Notes under the pieces: generated by a model
Databases searched by the model: none
What the model saw: only the letters and a program-made list of their open reading frames with translations
What the model was told of the DNA's origin: nothing
Part shown: in pieces, positions 8,319 to 17,851 of the stretch
Position numbering within the stretch: the first letter of the stretch is position 1
Layout of the letters: every line of letters starts with the position of its first letter
Assembly: GCA_037623315.1 (NCBI GenBank)
Contig: JBBJJH010000002.1
Location: 1-64,000, forward strand
From: Halanaerobiaceae bacterium ANBcell28
GTDB taxonomy: Bacteria; Bacillota; Halanaerobiia; Halanaerobiales; DTU029
DNA length: 64,000 nucleotides
Reading direction: 5' to 3'
Position numbers and translations under genes: made by a program

Positions 8319-9705
8319 TTACTTTTAACTTTTTCTTTTCTTCTTTTTTCTCCATTTTCACAAAGACCTTTTGCAATACAAAATACAACCAGATTGCTCC
8401 TAGAACAAAGCTGAAGGCTTCTGATAATGGGAAAGCAAACCAGAGTATATCTAAACCGAAATGATGACTCAGATAAAAGACTGCAGGCATTAATACAAGA
8501 AATTGTCTAGCTGTAGACAAAATCAAACTGGGCATTCCTTTACCAATAGCTTGAAATGTTGTAGCAATGATGATAGCTGGTCCAATAATTGGGAAAGCCA
8601 GACTGATTCTTCTAAGTGCAATAACAGTTATTTCAATCAATTCTTGATCATTGGTAAAAAGCACTGCTAATTGTTCGGGGAAAAATTGAAATAATAAAAA
8701 TCCAGCAGTAGTAAAACATAATGCTACCATAGTTGTAGACTTAAAGATCTCTTTCATTCTTTTAGCTTTGTTATGGCCAAAATTGTATCCCATAATGGGC
8801 ATATAACCTTGATTTAAACCAAAGACTGGCATGAATACAAAAGATTGTAGTCTGAAATATATTCCGCCAGCAGCGACAGCTGTTGCAGAATATGAACCAA
8901 GTACCCAGTTTAGTCCTGTTATCGTTACACTTCCCAGAACTTGCATTGCCATAGCAGGAAGTCCTACCACATATATTTGCTTAACTACGCTATAATCTAG
9001 TTTGAAGTTTTTAAAATTTATTTGTACTTCATTTTTTTTACTAAATAATATTATCAGTAGAAATATTCCACTTAATGTTTGCGCAAATACTGTGGCAATA
9101 GCAGCACCCCTTACTCCCATTTCAGGAAAAGGCCCTATACCAAAAATTAAAAATGGGTCTAAAGCTATATTAATAAAAGCACCAATTAACATAGTTATCA
9201 TAGGCAAAACAGTGTTTCCTTGTCCTAATAATATGTTTTTTCCAATCATAGGTAGAAATAGTGCTAGTGATCCTATAAGTATAATACGTACATATTCTGT
9301 TCCTAATTCTATTAAAACAGGGTCATTAGTTAAAATTGATAATAGTTTATCAGAAATAAAATACCCTGCGACACCAACAACTAAACCATAAATTAGAGTT
9401 AAAATTAAAACATGTTCTGCTGCATTTGCTGCATTTTCTCTATTTTTCCGCCCTAGCTGTCGTGAGATATAGGAACTGGTTCCAATACCTGTTCCTACAG
9501 CAATTGCGATTAATACTATCTGGATAGGGAATACTAATGAAAGAGCAGAAAGAGCATCAGTACTATACCTTCCAATATAAATACTATCTACTACATTATA
9601 TAAAGCTTGTATGGCCATAGCTACAATAGCTGGAATAGATAGTTTCATTAATAAAGGGATAATTGCTTCTGTTCCAAGTTTTTCTGAGTTGTTTTTTGCT
9701 TTCAT
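8299..9705 (-). CDS. MATE family multidrug/Na+ antiporter
   Basis: A 468-residue polytopic protein with about 12 membrane segments in two MatE halves. The N-terminal half carries the characteristic LSIPAIVAMAIQALYNVVDS and IGRYSTDALSALSL stretches. It exports cationic drugs or metabolites in exchange for Na+ or H+. The C-terminus is lysine-rich. The ATG has GAGGTG upstream. It is monocistronic with a promoter just upstream; no regulator is adjacent. Confidence 0.92.
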   Translation of the reverse strand: MKAKNNSEKLGTEAIIPLLMKLSIPAIVAMAIQALYNVVDSIYIGRYSTDALSALSLVFPIQIVLIAIAVGTGIGTSSYISRQLGRKNRENAANAAEHVLILTLIYGLVVGVAGYFISDKLLSILTNDPVLIELGTEYVRIILIGSLALFLPMIGKNILLGQGNTVLPMITMLIGAFINIALDPFLIFGIGPFPEMGVRGAAIATVFAQTLSGIFLLIILFSKKNEVQINFKNFKLDYSVVKQIYVVGLPAMAMQVLGSVTITGLNWVLGSYSATAVAAGGIYFRLQSFVFMPVFGLNQGYMPIMGYNFGHNKAKRMKEIFKSTTMVALCFTTAGFLLFQFFPEQLAVLFTNDQELIEITVIALRRISLAFPIIGPAIIIATTFQAIGKGMPSLILSTARQFLVLMPAVFYLSHHFGLDILWFAFPLSEAFSFVLGAIWLYFVLQKVFVKMEKKEEKKKLKVKHSPVK

Positions 9706-9773
9706 TTATTGGCACCTCAATTGTAAAGAATTTGGAATCTTGATTTCCTATATTTATAAGTATATCAATGATA

Positions 9774-9803
9774 ATCATATCTTAATGCGACTTATATTGT
9801 CAA
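9774..9803 (-). promoter_or_regulatory. Probable promoter of the MATE gene
   Basis: On the minus strand: TTGACA (complement of 9798-9803), 18-base spacer, TATGAT (complement of 9774-9779), about 70 bases before the start codon. Confidence 0.45.
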
Positions 9804-9944
9804 GCCAAGTTTATAGTTCTGCATAGCTTCAGTATAGCTTTTGAAGGATATTTTTTAGTATGTTATAATTAATATTAATAAAAAGAGAAAGTTTTAAATA
9901 AGCTATCAATATAAATAAAATGGAAATAGGGTATGGTGATTTTT

Positions 9945-10532
9945 ATGAATCAAAAGGCATCATTCAATAATGAGCTTTTTATAGTCTTAATGCTTAAAGG
10001 AGAAGTCCGGGATAAATGTGAGACAATGCAGAAAGAGATTGCCGAACACTATAATCTTTATGAAGGAGACTTATACCCGGAATTACATATAACTTTAAAT
10101 CGTATTCATAAAGAAAAGCTTAATAGAGCTGTAACTATATTAAATGATTTGTCAGAAAAGTTTACTAAGATAAAAATTGAATTAGATGGTTTTTCATGTT
10201 ATAGACAGCTTGATGGTAGATTTCTTGTTCTAGAGATTAAGGAAAACGAATCTTTAAGGCTCTTAGGTAAAGAACTTCATGGAAGATTAATAGAAGAAGG
10301 TATTTCGACAGTAGAAAATTTTCATAAGTGGAAGTATCACATTACGATATTGAGCAATATATTTGCAAAAAGACCAATAAATAATCTTGACTTTGAAAGT
10401 CTTTGTTTCTTTATGGAAGGAGATAAATACAGAGCTACATCTCTTTCGGACACAATAGAAATTTGGAGCCCTGTAAATAATCCTGAAAAGAAAAGACTCT
10501 ATTCTTTTAATTTAGGGTCTAAAACAAAGTAA
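9945..10532 (+). CDS. 2H phosphoesterase (LigT / 2'-5' RNA ligase family)
   Basis: About 195 residues with the two HxT motifs that define the 2H superfamily, H48-I-T50 (LHITLN) and H132-I-T134 (YHITIL). Members act on 2',3'-cyclic or 2'-5' phosphodiester bonds in RNA or nucleotides; the substrate here is not predictable. ATG 9945 is preferred because GGTGAT lies 4 bases upstream, as in other genes here. Its 3' end overlaps the convergent transporter gene by 14 bases. Confidence 0.8.
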   Translation: MNQKASFNNELFIVLMLKGEVRDKCETMQKEIAEHYNLYEGDLYPELHITLNRIHKEKLNRAVTILNDLSEKFTKIKIELDGFSCYRQLDGRFLVLEIKENESLRLLGKELHGRLIEEGISTVENFHKWKYHITILSNIFAKRPINNLDFESLCFFMEGDKYRATSLSDTIEIWSPVNNPEKKRLYSFNLGSKTK

Positions 10533-11448
10533 TTAAAGTAATAAATAAAGGTATTGTAAACAAAGAAAGAAGTGTTGTAATAAATACTCCTTCTGAAGCA
10601 AACTTATAGTCACTTTTATATTTTTCTGCAAAAATTACTGTGTTTGCTCCTGACGGCATTGCTAATAAAATAACCAAAGTATCTACTAATATAGTAGGTA
10701 AAGCTGTGTTTTTTAAAACAAAGAGTGCTAGTAATGGTATAAATATTAACTTTAAAAAGATTACATAATATATATATTTGTCTTTAATGACATTAATAAT
10801 CTTAACATTGCTTAAGGAGCTACCTATAATTAACATAGAGAGAGGAAAAGTCATATCAGCTACAATTTCAATAGATCCTCTTAAAGGACCAATATTTATT
10901 TGAGTAATTAACAAAAAGAAGCCAATTATTAAAGCAATAGTACCATTATTAATTAACTTTTTCCATTCAATTTTACTTTCCTTATTATGATCTCGTGTTA
11001 ATAATTGCACACCATATGTCCAGATATAGACATTGAAAATTATATTATTAATAATGATATAAACTACAGCTTCAGGTGAAAAAACTGAGCTGATAACAGG
11101 TATTCCCATATAACCAACATTCCCGAAGATTAATAGAAATTTAAAAATGTCTTTTTTAGCTTTGCTTGTCTTTACTTTTATGCTAATTACAGAGGCAAAT
11201 AATAGGACAAAAAAATAGGCCAGGAAAGACATAATAGTCATTAAAATTAAATTTCTTATAATTTCAGCACTTAATGTTATACTTAACATTGCATCGATGA
11301 TTAAGGCAGGGATAATAATTTCTATTAAGATTCTAGAAAGTCCCACAGTCATATCTTCAGTGAAAATATCTCTTTTTCTTAGTATAAATCCTAACAAAAT
11401 AATTAAAAACAAGACTAATATTTGATTAACTAGTACATAAATGTCCAT
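10519..11448 (-). CDS. AEC family transporter (auxin-efflux-carrier-type)
   Basis: A 309-residue membrane protein with about ten hydrophobic segments in two halves of five, typical of the AEC family (malate, oxaloacetate or other organic-acid carriers in bacteria). The conserved AMPSGANTVIFAEKY stretch sits in the seventh to eighth segment region. The ATG has AAAGGA upstream. Monocistronic; the exact substrate cannot be read from sequence. Confidence 0.85.
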   Translation of the reverse strand: MDIYVLVNQILVLFLIILLGFILRKRDIFTEDMTVGLSRILIEIIIPALIIDAMLSITLSAEIIRNLILMTIMSFLAYFFVLLFASVISIKVKTSKAKKDIFKFLLIFGNVGYMGIPVISSVFSPEAVVYIIINNIIFNVYIWTYGVQLLTRDHNKESKIEWKKLINNGTIALIIGFFLLITQINIGPLRGSIEIVADMTFPLSMLIIGSSLSNVKIINVIKDKYIYYVIFLKLIFIPLLALFVLKNTALPTILVDTLVILLAMPSGANTVIFAEKYKSDYKFASEGVFITTLLSLFTIPLFITLITLF

Positions 11449-11552
11449 TTAAAAGTCCTTTCTATGTATGTATTTATTAGTTTTAACTTAATTTCTTTTC
11501 TAATTCAAGTAATTTTATCATTTTAGAATTGTTCTGTCAAAAATACTAGGGT

Positions 11553-11577
11553 AAAAAAATCCGGGCTTTTAGCCCGG
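11553..11577 (-). terminator. Rho-independent terminator of the lipoprotein gene
   Basis: CCGGGCT (11561-11567) and AGCCCGG (11571-11577) form a GC-rich stem. On the minus strand a run of seven T follows (11554-11560 region). It lies 35 bases past the stop codon of the GLUG-repeat gene. Confidence 0.85.
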
Positions 11578-11611
11578 TTAATGTTTTCATATACAGTTTT
11601 TTGATTAATCT

Positions 11612-12937
11612 CTATTGGACCCAACTTCCACGCCAGTTACTGTGTGTTAACCATTTTGACTCCTGAGATATTAATTTAGGATAAGGCCAATGAGTTTGCC
11701 AATCTCCGGAATATTTTTCCATAGCCCAGGTTTTATAAAAATCAAATCCTTCATATTCGTCTGGGTTACTAGCAGCTTCATTTGTAATTTCACCAATGAG
11801 GTAATTCGTGTCTGAAGTTCCAAAAGTATTAGTTAGCATACCACTTTTTGCAATGATATAAGCATTTTCAACAATAATATTGTTTGCATTTCCAATGAAA
11901 TTTCCGATATTATTTGCATTATCTATATGATTAATATGTCCTGTTACATAAACATTCTCAATAACAGTACCGTCAGCATATCCAATAGCTAATCCAACAT
12001 TATTACTATAATTATTTTTAAGATCTAAAGTCTCTAACCGATATGAATTAATTAATAGGCCATTTATACTATATCCAATTAGTCCACCTACATTATCAAT
12101 ACCGTATACTGTTTTTATTGAAAAAGATTCGCTTATTGTACCACCGTCATTAAATCCTACAAGTCCACCAATTCCACCAAACTCACCATCATTAAGAGAT
12201 TCAAGAGAATAATTGCTGTAAGCTTCTCCACCTGCTGAGATTTTTTCTATTATACCTGTATTTATAGCAGCTACTCCACCGACTACAGTATTGCCATCTA
12301 TATCTGTTCCTACATTGCCTTGATGGAAGCCTATACTTAATAATCCATCATTTTTGCCAACTATTCCACCAAGATAATTATTACCGTAAACATCTCCTTG
12401 GTGTGAGACGTCGATAATATCTCCTTTGTTATAGCCTGCAATAGAACCTACAAAGTCTGCGCTGCTATTTATAACTCCGTGGAATGTGATTTTTTCAATT
12501 AAACCTTCATTAATTCCAGCGATTGCACCTATATACTCACCTTTATCAGCAAATACATTACCGTCAAATTTTATATCTCTTATTATACCGTTCTTACCAA
12601 TATAAGCAAATAACCCAACATATGATTCATTACTATGTACATCACCACGTATACTATAACCATTCCCTTCAATAACACCATTAAAAGGATTATCTTCACT
12701 TCCTACAGGTGTCCAATTATCTGATAAATGAATATGATTTGTAATTCGATAGTGGCTATTCATATCAAATCTTCCGTGACCAATACTTTCTAGATCCCGT
12801 CCGTCGTTTAGTAAATAAGGATATTCTGCTGAACCATCCTGACGTGGACCTGTACTACAACCTATTAAACTTATAAAAATAATAGAAATTAAAACTAAAA
12901 GAGTTAAACCTTTAAATTTCATAATTAGTCCTTTCAT
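11612..12937 (-). CDS. GLUG-repeat lipoprotein
   Basis: About 441 residues. The signal peptide ends in a lipobox LIGC with Cys27, predicting a diacylglyceryl-anchored surface lipoprotein. The rest is a series of GLUG-type repeats such as GAIAGINEG, GGIVGKNDG, GGLVGFNDG and GGLIGYSING, a beta-solenoid found in adhesins and IgA-protease-like proteins. The start is the methionine after GGGAGGG (minus strand), not the longer frame to 13006; a methionine five codons further on is also possible. Likely an adhesin or matrix-binding protein; the ligand is unknown. Confidence 0.85.
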   Translation of the reverse strand: MKGLIMKFKGLTLLVLISIIFISLIGCSTGPRQDGSAEYPYLLNDGRDLESIGHGRFDMNSHYRITNHIHLSDNWTPVGSEDNPFNGVIEGNGYSIRGDVHSNESYVGLFAYIGKNGIIRDIKFDGNVFADKGEYIGAIAGINEGLIEKITFHGVINSSADFVGSIAGYNKGDIIDVSHQGDVYGNNYLGGIVGKNDGLLSIGFHQGNVGTDIDGNTVVGGVAAINTGIIEKISAGGEAYSNYSLESLNDGEFGGIGGLVGFNDGGTISESFSIKTVYGIDNVGGLIGYSINGLLINSYRLETLDLKNNYSNNVGLAIGYADGTVIENVYVTGHINHIDNANNIGNFIGNANNIIVENAYIIAKSGMLTNTFGTSDTNYLIGEITNEAASNPDEYEGFDFYKTWAMEKYSGDWQTHWPYPKLISQESKWLTHSNWRGSWVQ

Positions 12938-13156
12938 ATTAAGTCCCTCCCATACAAAATTTAATTCTATAAGTAATATTATAATATATTTTAGATAATA
13001 TTTCAATATTTTAAAAAAATAAGCATTATGAAAAAGATTACTAAAACCTTTCTTGAAACTAAAAACTTACTTTATATCTTAGTGTATAAAGTGTATAATA
13101 ATAATGGGAAATTAAAGTTAATATTTATAAACATAATTAAGGTGTGATAAATTATT

Positions 13157-14515
13157 GTGTTAAAAAAAGGCGATCTTATAGAACTTGAATTAAATGATAT
13201 TGCGAATGGTGGAGACTGTGTCGGACGTTATCAAGGGCTAGCTGTTTTTGTAGCTGGAGGAATACCAGGTGAAAAGGTATTAACAAAGATAAGTGAGAAA
13301 AAAAAGAATTATGCAAGAGGTAAATTAATTAAAGTAATTGACACTGTTGACAGTAGAGTTAATCCCGAGTGTCCTGTGTTTATAGAATGTGGTGGTTGTC
13401 ATATACAGCATATTAATTATAAGGAACAGTTATTACATAAGGAAAAGATGGTAAAAGATCTCCTGGAAAGAATAGGAGGACTGGAGAACATAGAGGTAGA
13501 AAGTGTAATAGGAGCAGATTATGAATTTGCCTATCGTAACAAAGCCCAGTTTCCTCTTAGCATAAATGAAGAAGGTAAAATAGTTAGTGGATTTTATAAA
13601 CAGGGGACACACCAATTGGTAGCTCATGATGATTGTCAAATACAGCATCCCTTGATTAATCGAATTGTTAACAAAACTATTGATATATTAAACGAATATG
13701 AGATAAGTGTATATAATGAAAAGAAACATCGAGGATTTTTAAGGCATTTATTAGTTCGAGTTGGAGTTTGTACAAATCAGGCTTTACTTATTATTGTAAG
13801 TAATGGTAAGAAATTTTCTTTTGGCGAAGAAATTAGTCAGAGGATAATGGCAGAGATTCCGGAGTTAATAGGTGTATTGCAGAATATAAATATGAAAAAT
13901 ACCAATGTGATAATGGGCAATGAAACAAAATTACTGGCAGGACAGGATTATTATCTTGATTATATTGGTCCAACAAAATACGCTATCTCATCTCGATCTT
14001 TTTTTCAGGTAAATACCATACAGGCCGCTAAATTGTATGATAAGGTACTGGAATATGCAGATCTGTCAGGAGAAGAGACTGTACTAGATGCTTATTGCGG
14101 TATTGGTAGTATTTCTTTATATCTTGCCCGGGATGCTAAAAAAGTAATAGGGATAGAGGTGGTAGAAGAAGCAATTAAAGATGCCAATCAGAATGCCAGG
14201 CTTAATGGTATTGATAATTGTGAGTTTGTTACTGCCAGAGTTGAAGACAAGCTGGCTGATTACTTAAGCCAGGGAAACTTGCCAGATCTTATTGTTTTTG
14301 ACCCTCCCAGGAAGGGACTGGATGATTCTGTTGTAGAGGCGGTATTAAATGCATTGCCTGATAGAATAATTTATGTTTCCTGTAATCCTGCTACACTAGC
14401 CCGAGATTTAGCTAAGTTAAAGGATATATATGATGTTAAGAAAGTACAGCCTGTAGATATGTTTCCACATACGTATCATGTGGAGACAGTGGTGTTGTTA
14501 GAGAAACAAAATTAA
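13157..14515 (+). CDS. rlmD: 23S rRNA (uracil-C5)-methyltransferase, RlmD/RlmCD type
   Basis: 452 residues. An N-terminal TRAM RNA-binding domain (about 1-60) is followed by an iron-sulfur cluster site, CPVFIECGGC (near residues 74-83) with a later Cys in DDCQIQHP. The Rossmann fold holds the SAM motif VLDAYCGIGSIS, FDPPRKG, and the catalytic Cys in YVSCNPATLARDL. These define the TrmA/RlmC/RlmD family. In low-GC Gram-positives one member can modify both U747 and U1939. The start is GTG with GGTGTGAT upstream. Confidence 0.9.
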   Translation: MLKKGDLIELELNDIANGGDCVGRYQGLAVFVAGGIPGEKVLTKISEKKKNYARGKLIKVIDTVDSRVNPECPVFIECGGCHIQHINYKEQLLHKEKMVKDLLERIGGLENIEVESVIGADYEFAYRNKAQFPLSINEEGKIVSGFYKQGTHQLVAHDDCQIQHPLINRIVNKTIDILNEYEISVYNEKKHRGFLRHLLVRVGVCTNQALLIIVSNGKKFSFGEEISQRIMAEIPELIGVLQNINMKNTNVIMGNETKLLAGQDYYLDYIGPTKYAISSRSFFQVNTIQAAKLYDKVLEYADLSGEETVLDAYCGIGSISLYLARDAKKVIGIEVVEEAIKDANQNARLNGIDNCEFVTARVEDKLADYLSQGNLPDLIVFDPPRKGLDDSVVEAVLNALPDRIIYVSCNPATLARDLAKLKDIYDVKKVQPVDMFPHTYHVETVVLLEKQN

Positions 14516-14558
14516 TACAAAATTGATTGCATAATTAACAATAGGAGTGTGTAAATTT

Positions 14559-15119
14559 ATGATAAATAGATGTTTTGAGCCATTTCCAAAATTAGAAACA
14601 GAAAGATTAATTCTAAGACAAGTAGTGGATAAAGATTTAGAGCAGTTATATGAAATGTTAAGTGATGCTGAAGTTGCAAAGTTTGATTATTTTTATCCAG
14701 TAAAGTCAAAAGAGGAAGTAGTGAAGTTTATAGAAAGGTATACGGAAGAATTGCTGGAAAAGGAAGAAATCACCTGGGGGATTGTATTAAAGGAAACAGA
14801 TAAACTGATCGGAACATGTTGTCTGGGTGACTTTAATGAAGGGGCAAGACGATGTGAAATAGGTTATGATATTGCTCAAAAACATTGGAATAAAGGATAT
14901 GCAACAGAAGCTTTGAAAGCAGTTCTTAGTTTTGGATTTAATAGTATGAATCTAAATAGAATTGAAGCAACTATAACACCTGGTAATAATGCATCTATCA
15001 AAGTATTGGAAAAGCTTAACTTCATTCATGAAGGAGTAGTTAGAGAAAGGGATTTAATAAAGGGAAAATTAGAGGATGGTATAATTATGTCAATTCTTCA
15101 AAGAGAATATAAAATATAA
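14559..15119 (+). CDS. GNAT acetyltransferase, RimJ/RimL-like
   Basis: About 186 residues with the opening LETERLILRQVVDKDLEQLY typical of the RimJ/RimL group, an acetyl-CoA loop around KHWNKGYATEA, and the C-terminal NRIEATITPGNNASIKVLEK. Probably acetylates an N-terminal amine or a small amine; substrate unknown. ATG 14559 is used rather than GTG 14547 because AGGAG (14543-14547) overlaps the GTG. The following flavoprotein fragment begins only 26 bases later. Confidence 0.85.
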   Translation: MINRCFEPFPKLETERLILRQVVDKDLEQLYEMLSDAEVAKFDYFYPVKSKEEVVKFIERYTEELLEKEEITWGIVLKETDKLIGTCCLGDFNEGARRCEIGYDIAQKHWNKGYATEALKAVLSFGFNSMNLNRIEATITPGNNASIKVLEKLNFIHEGVVRERDLIKGKLEDGIIMSILQREYKI

Positions 15120-15145
15120 AGGAAAATAAGCTTTACAATCAATCT

Positions 15146-16270
15146 TTGAAAGTTCTAAGATTAGAAGAATCTATAAATGCATGTATTGGCTGTTGGAGCT
15201 GTTGGCTTAAGACACCTGGTAGATGTATAATGAAGGATCAGCTGGCTGAATTCTATTCTTATTATGTGAACAGTGATACTGTCATTTTGCTAATGGATAC
15301 AGCCCAGGGATTCATCAATCACCAAGCAAAAGCATTTTTTGATAGGACAATCCCTCATTATCATCCTTATATTGAAATGATAAACTGTGAATGTCATCAT
15401 CTTGCCAGATATGAAAGCTATCCTGATATGGTATTTTATTTTGATAATAATGGATTAAGAAATCAAGAAGAACGAGTTATTGAGGATTATTTATATCGTG
15501 TTGCCTACCATTATAAATCCAAAGCATACCGTATTAGAAAAGATAATAGTCTAAAAATATTTCCACTGAAATCTAGAGAGGCTAAAAATCAGTCTGTAGC
15601 TTTTTCTTCAACAGATCCTATAGAAAAACTAGTTATTTATAATGGTTCTCCCCGAAGAAGTGCTAGTAATTCTGCTCTAATATTGAAAAAAGCTGATGAA
15701 GTCCTTGGTAATAGTGTAGAGATTCGTGATTTGAAGGAAAGAGATAAATGGCAGGGTTGGATAGAGGGTTCTAGTGGTGATAAAGATGTAATGTTCTTCA
15801 TGCCATTATATGTTCATGCTATGCCTTCTCATGTGATGGAATTTATGGAAAGACTACAATCTTCTAACGCGAGTATAAGAGGAAGTATCAGTTTTTTTGT
15901 ACAATCGGGATTTCCTGAAAGTAGTCAATCTCACTATCTTGAAGCATACTTTGAACAATTGTCTATCCGCTTAGAACGAACTTATATTGGTACAGCTATT
16001 AAAGGCGGCGTGGAAAGTATGCAGATAAGATCTGAAAAGTTCCAGGATAAAATAATAGAACCAATGGTTGAGACTATTGTTACTTTGCTTAGTGAAGGAA
16101 AATATGACTCAGGAGATATTAGTAAACTGGCCAGGCCAATTAAATTTGGAAAGGGTATAGAAATTCTCTTTAAATTAATTGGGAAGAGATTTATAACTCA
16201 TACTGGGATCAACACCTTAAAGCAAATGATGCTTATGAAAAACGTTTTGATCGTCCATACTTATCTTTAA
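15146..16270 (+). pseudogene. 5'-truncated two-domain flavodoxin-like NADPH-FMN reductase
   Basis: The reading frame opens inside a flavodoxin-fold domain: INACIGCWSCWLKTPGRC normally lies 50-60 residues from the start, and the phosphate-binding loop before it is missing. The frame upstream runs to a stop at 15110-15112 with no ATG/GTG. A TTG at 15146 is the only conventional start and has no ribosome site. A second complete flavodoxin-like domain follows (IYNGSPRRSASNS near residue 171) with a hydrophilic C-terminal tail. The upstream GNAT gene ends where the missing part should be, so a deletion probably removed it. A translated short form cannot be excluded. Confidence 0.6.
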
Positions 16271-16291
16271 ATAAAGAGTTTATTTCATAGC

Positions 16292-16356
16292 TGATTTGTG
16301 GAAAGTCTAACATTTCCTTTTTTTTGCAGCAATAATTCAATGGACTGGACCTGTTT
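16292..16356 (+). pseudogene. Fragment of a rhomboid-protease gene
   Basis: This stretch (GATTTGTGGAAAGTC...ATTCAATGGAC...GGACCTG) matches positions 24673-24738 of the rhomboid gene at 24367-24993 nearly base for base, with only a few differences. No open frame surrounds it. It is a relocated relic about 8.4 kb from its source or sister copy. Confidence 0.8.
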
Positions 16357-16456
16357 TTTAGGTGTTGAGGAAGTGGAGCTAGAAAGTATTTAATTATTCA
16401 GGCATTTAGCTTTAGAAATGGGAATATAGAAAAAAGAATACTTTAAAAATAAAGTC

Positions 16457-16485
16457 TCTCTTGGATTAAGTTCAGGAGATTTTTT
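16457..16485 (+). terminator. Terminator-like hairpin
   Basis: TCTCTT (16457-16462) pairs with AGGAGA (16474-16479), followed by six T. It resembles the hairpins at 24171 and 29971 (CTCCTGG...CAGGAGAT), so it may belong to the same relic as the rhomboid fragment. Confidence 0.4.
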
Positions 16486-16502
16486 AATGTTTTTATTATA
16501 TC

Positions 16503-16559
16503 TTGACAACAGCAGATCATTGTGCTATTCTATTACCAGTGGTAATTACCAATGGTAAT
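16503..16559 (+). promoter_or_regulatory. Promoter with double TetR operator
   Basis: TTGACA (16503-16508), 17 bases, TATTCT (16526-16531). Directly downstream are two copies of a 15-bp palindrome, ATTACCAGTGGTAAT (16532-16546) and ATTACCAATGGTAAT (16545-16559), overlapping by two bases and reaching to 15 bases before the TetR start. Autorepression by the TetR protein is the likely meaning. Confidence 0.85.
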
Positions 16560-16574
16560 TAAAGAGGTGAAAAT

Positions 16575-17174
16575 ATGAAAAAAGAGAAAAAAGAAATTAA
16601 TAGAGAATTGATAAAAGAGACAACTTTGGCTTTAATTGAAGAAAATGGAGGCATCAAGAATGTAAATCTAAGGGGAATTGCTAGAGAAATAGGATGTGCC
16701 CATACTAATTTATATAATTATTTTGATAGTTTCAATGAAATAATCTGGGAGTCATTGAGTCAAGTATTACTTAAGTTGATGGCTTATGTAGAATCGAGTG
16801 TAGATTCAAAAGCAGAAGATGATGAAAAAATGCTCATGATATTCTCAAGCATAATAGATTTTTCAATGAATCATCCTGCCTGGTATAGATTGATTTGGTT
16901 AGAAGAAGTAGATGGTGAGCCATCTAATGAAGTAAAACAAATATTATTTAAGCCTGGTAAAGAGTTGTCGGATGCCCTTATTAAAGTTAGTGGCAATAAA
17001 CTTACTGAGGAGAAAGCAGTAGTAATTGTTGCTATATTACATAATTATCTTCACGGGGAATTGTGTAATTGGATTAATAATCGTAGTTTTACAAATAGCA
17101 GTAAAGAAATGAAAGCTAAAATATTATCAAATCTGAAACTATTATATGGATTGTTAATGAATGAGGCAACATAG
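16575..17174 (+). CDS. TetR/AcrR family transcriptional regulator
   Basis: A 199-residue regulator with an N-terminal helix-turn-helix at about residues 12-55 (IAREIGCAHTNLYNYFDSFN) and a helical ligand domain after it. The ribosome site GAGGTG is 7 bases upstream. It is followed 16 bases later by a flavodoxin gene, and the two share a promoter with two operator palindromes, so the regulator probably controls this pair. The inducer is unknown; redox or quinone-type ligands would suit a flavodoxin partner, but that is a guess. Confidence 0.88.
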   Translation: MKKEKKEINRELIKETTLALIEENGGIKNVNLRGIAREIGCAHTNLYNYFDSFNEIIWESLSQVLLKLMAYVESSVDSKAEDDEKMLMIFSSIIDFSMNHPAWYRLIWLEEVDGEPSNEVKQILFKPGKELSDALIKVSGNKLTEEKAVVIVAILHNYLHGELCNWINNRSFTNSSKEMKAKILSNLKLLYGLLMNEAT

Positions 17175-17190
17175 AAAGGAGAATGGTAAT

Positions 17191-17724
17191 ATGGAATCAA
17201 TACTGTTAGTTTATAATTCAAAGACTGGATTTACAAAAAAATATGTAGAGTGGATTAATGAAAAGATTAGCTGTAATACAATGTCTTTTGATCAGATTAC
17301 TAATGGGGATATTAATAATTATGATATTATTATTTATGGTGCTGGTATGCATGCTAGTCGGATAAATGGATTAAAAGGATTTAAGAAGAAAGTCTTAAAT
17401 TTGTCCAATAAAAAGATTATAGTTTTTGCTACTGGGGGAACACCTTATAGTGAGGATGTTTTTTCACAGATACAAAGGGATAATTTTTCTGAAGATGAGC
17501 TAAAGAAAATTAAATTCTTTTATTTTCAAAGTGGATTAAATTTCGAAAAAATGGGATTTAGCGATAAGGCTATTATGAAAACATATAGCTGGATACTTAA
17601 TATGAAAAATAATAAATCAGAAATAGAAGAGGGAACCAGTAAGGCTATTACTGAGTCGTATGACCATTCAAACAGTGAATACATAAAACCTATGATTGAC
17701 TACTTAAATAAAGTTCATAATTAA
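17191..17724 (+). CDS. Flavodoxin-domain protein (HemG-like)
   Basis: 177 residues with a flavodoxin fold: FMN phosphate loop NSKTGFTKK (about 9-17), then IIYGAGMHASRINGLKGFKK and IIVFATGGTPYSEDVF at the usual flavin-contact positions. This resembles the Flavodoxin_5 / menaquinone-dependent protoporphyrinogen-dehydrogenase group, though no other haem gene is nearby. ATG 17191 is preferred over 17161 because GAAAGGAGAATGG lies just before it. Co-transcribed with the TetR gene. Confidence 0.8.
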   Translation: MESILLVYNSKTGFTKKYVEWINEKISCNTMSFDQITNGDINNYDIIIYGAGMHASRINGLKGFKKKVLNLSNKKIIVFATGGTPYSEDVFSQIQRDNFSEDELKKIKFFYFQSGLNFEKMGFSDKAIMKTYSWILNMKNNKSEIEEGTSKAITESYDHSNSEYIKPMIDYLNKVHN

Positions 17725-17851
17725 TTATGATTATGGGCAGCGATGTATAAATATTTTAAATTTTTTCAAGTTAAAAATAAAAAGTTTGTATAATAATTCC
17801 ACGAAAGTTAACGCATGTTCATGGTATAATGTGCAGTGAATATGAATTTAG

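Noticed and set aside
9002-9391. Plus-strand frame of 129 codons inside the MATE gene
   Set aside because: Antisense shadow of a clear transporter gene with no ribosome site.
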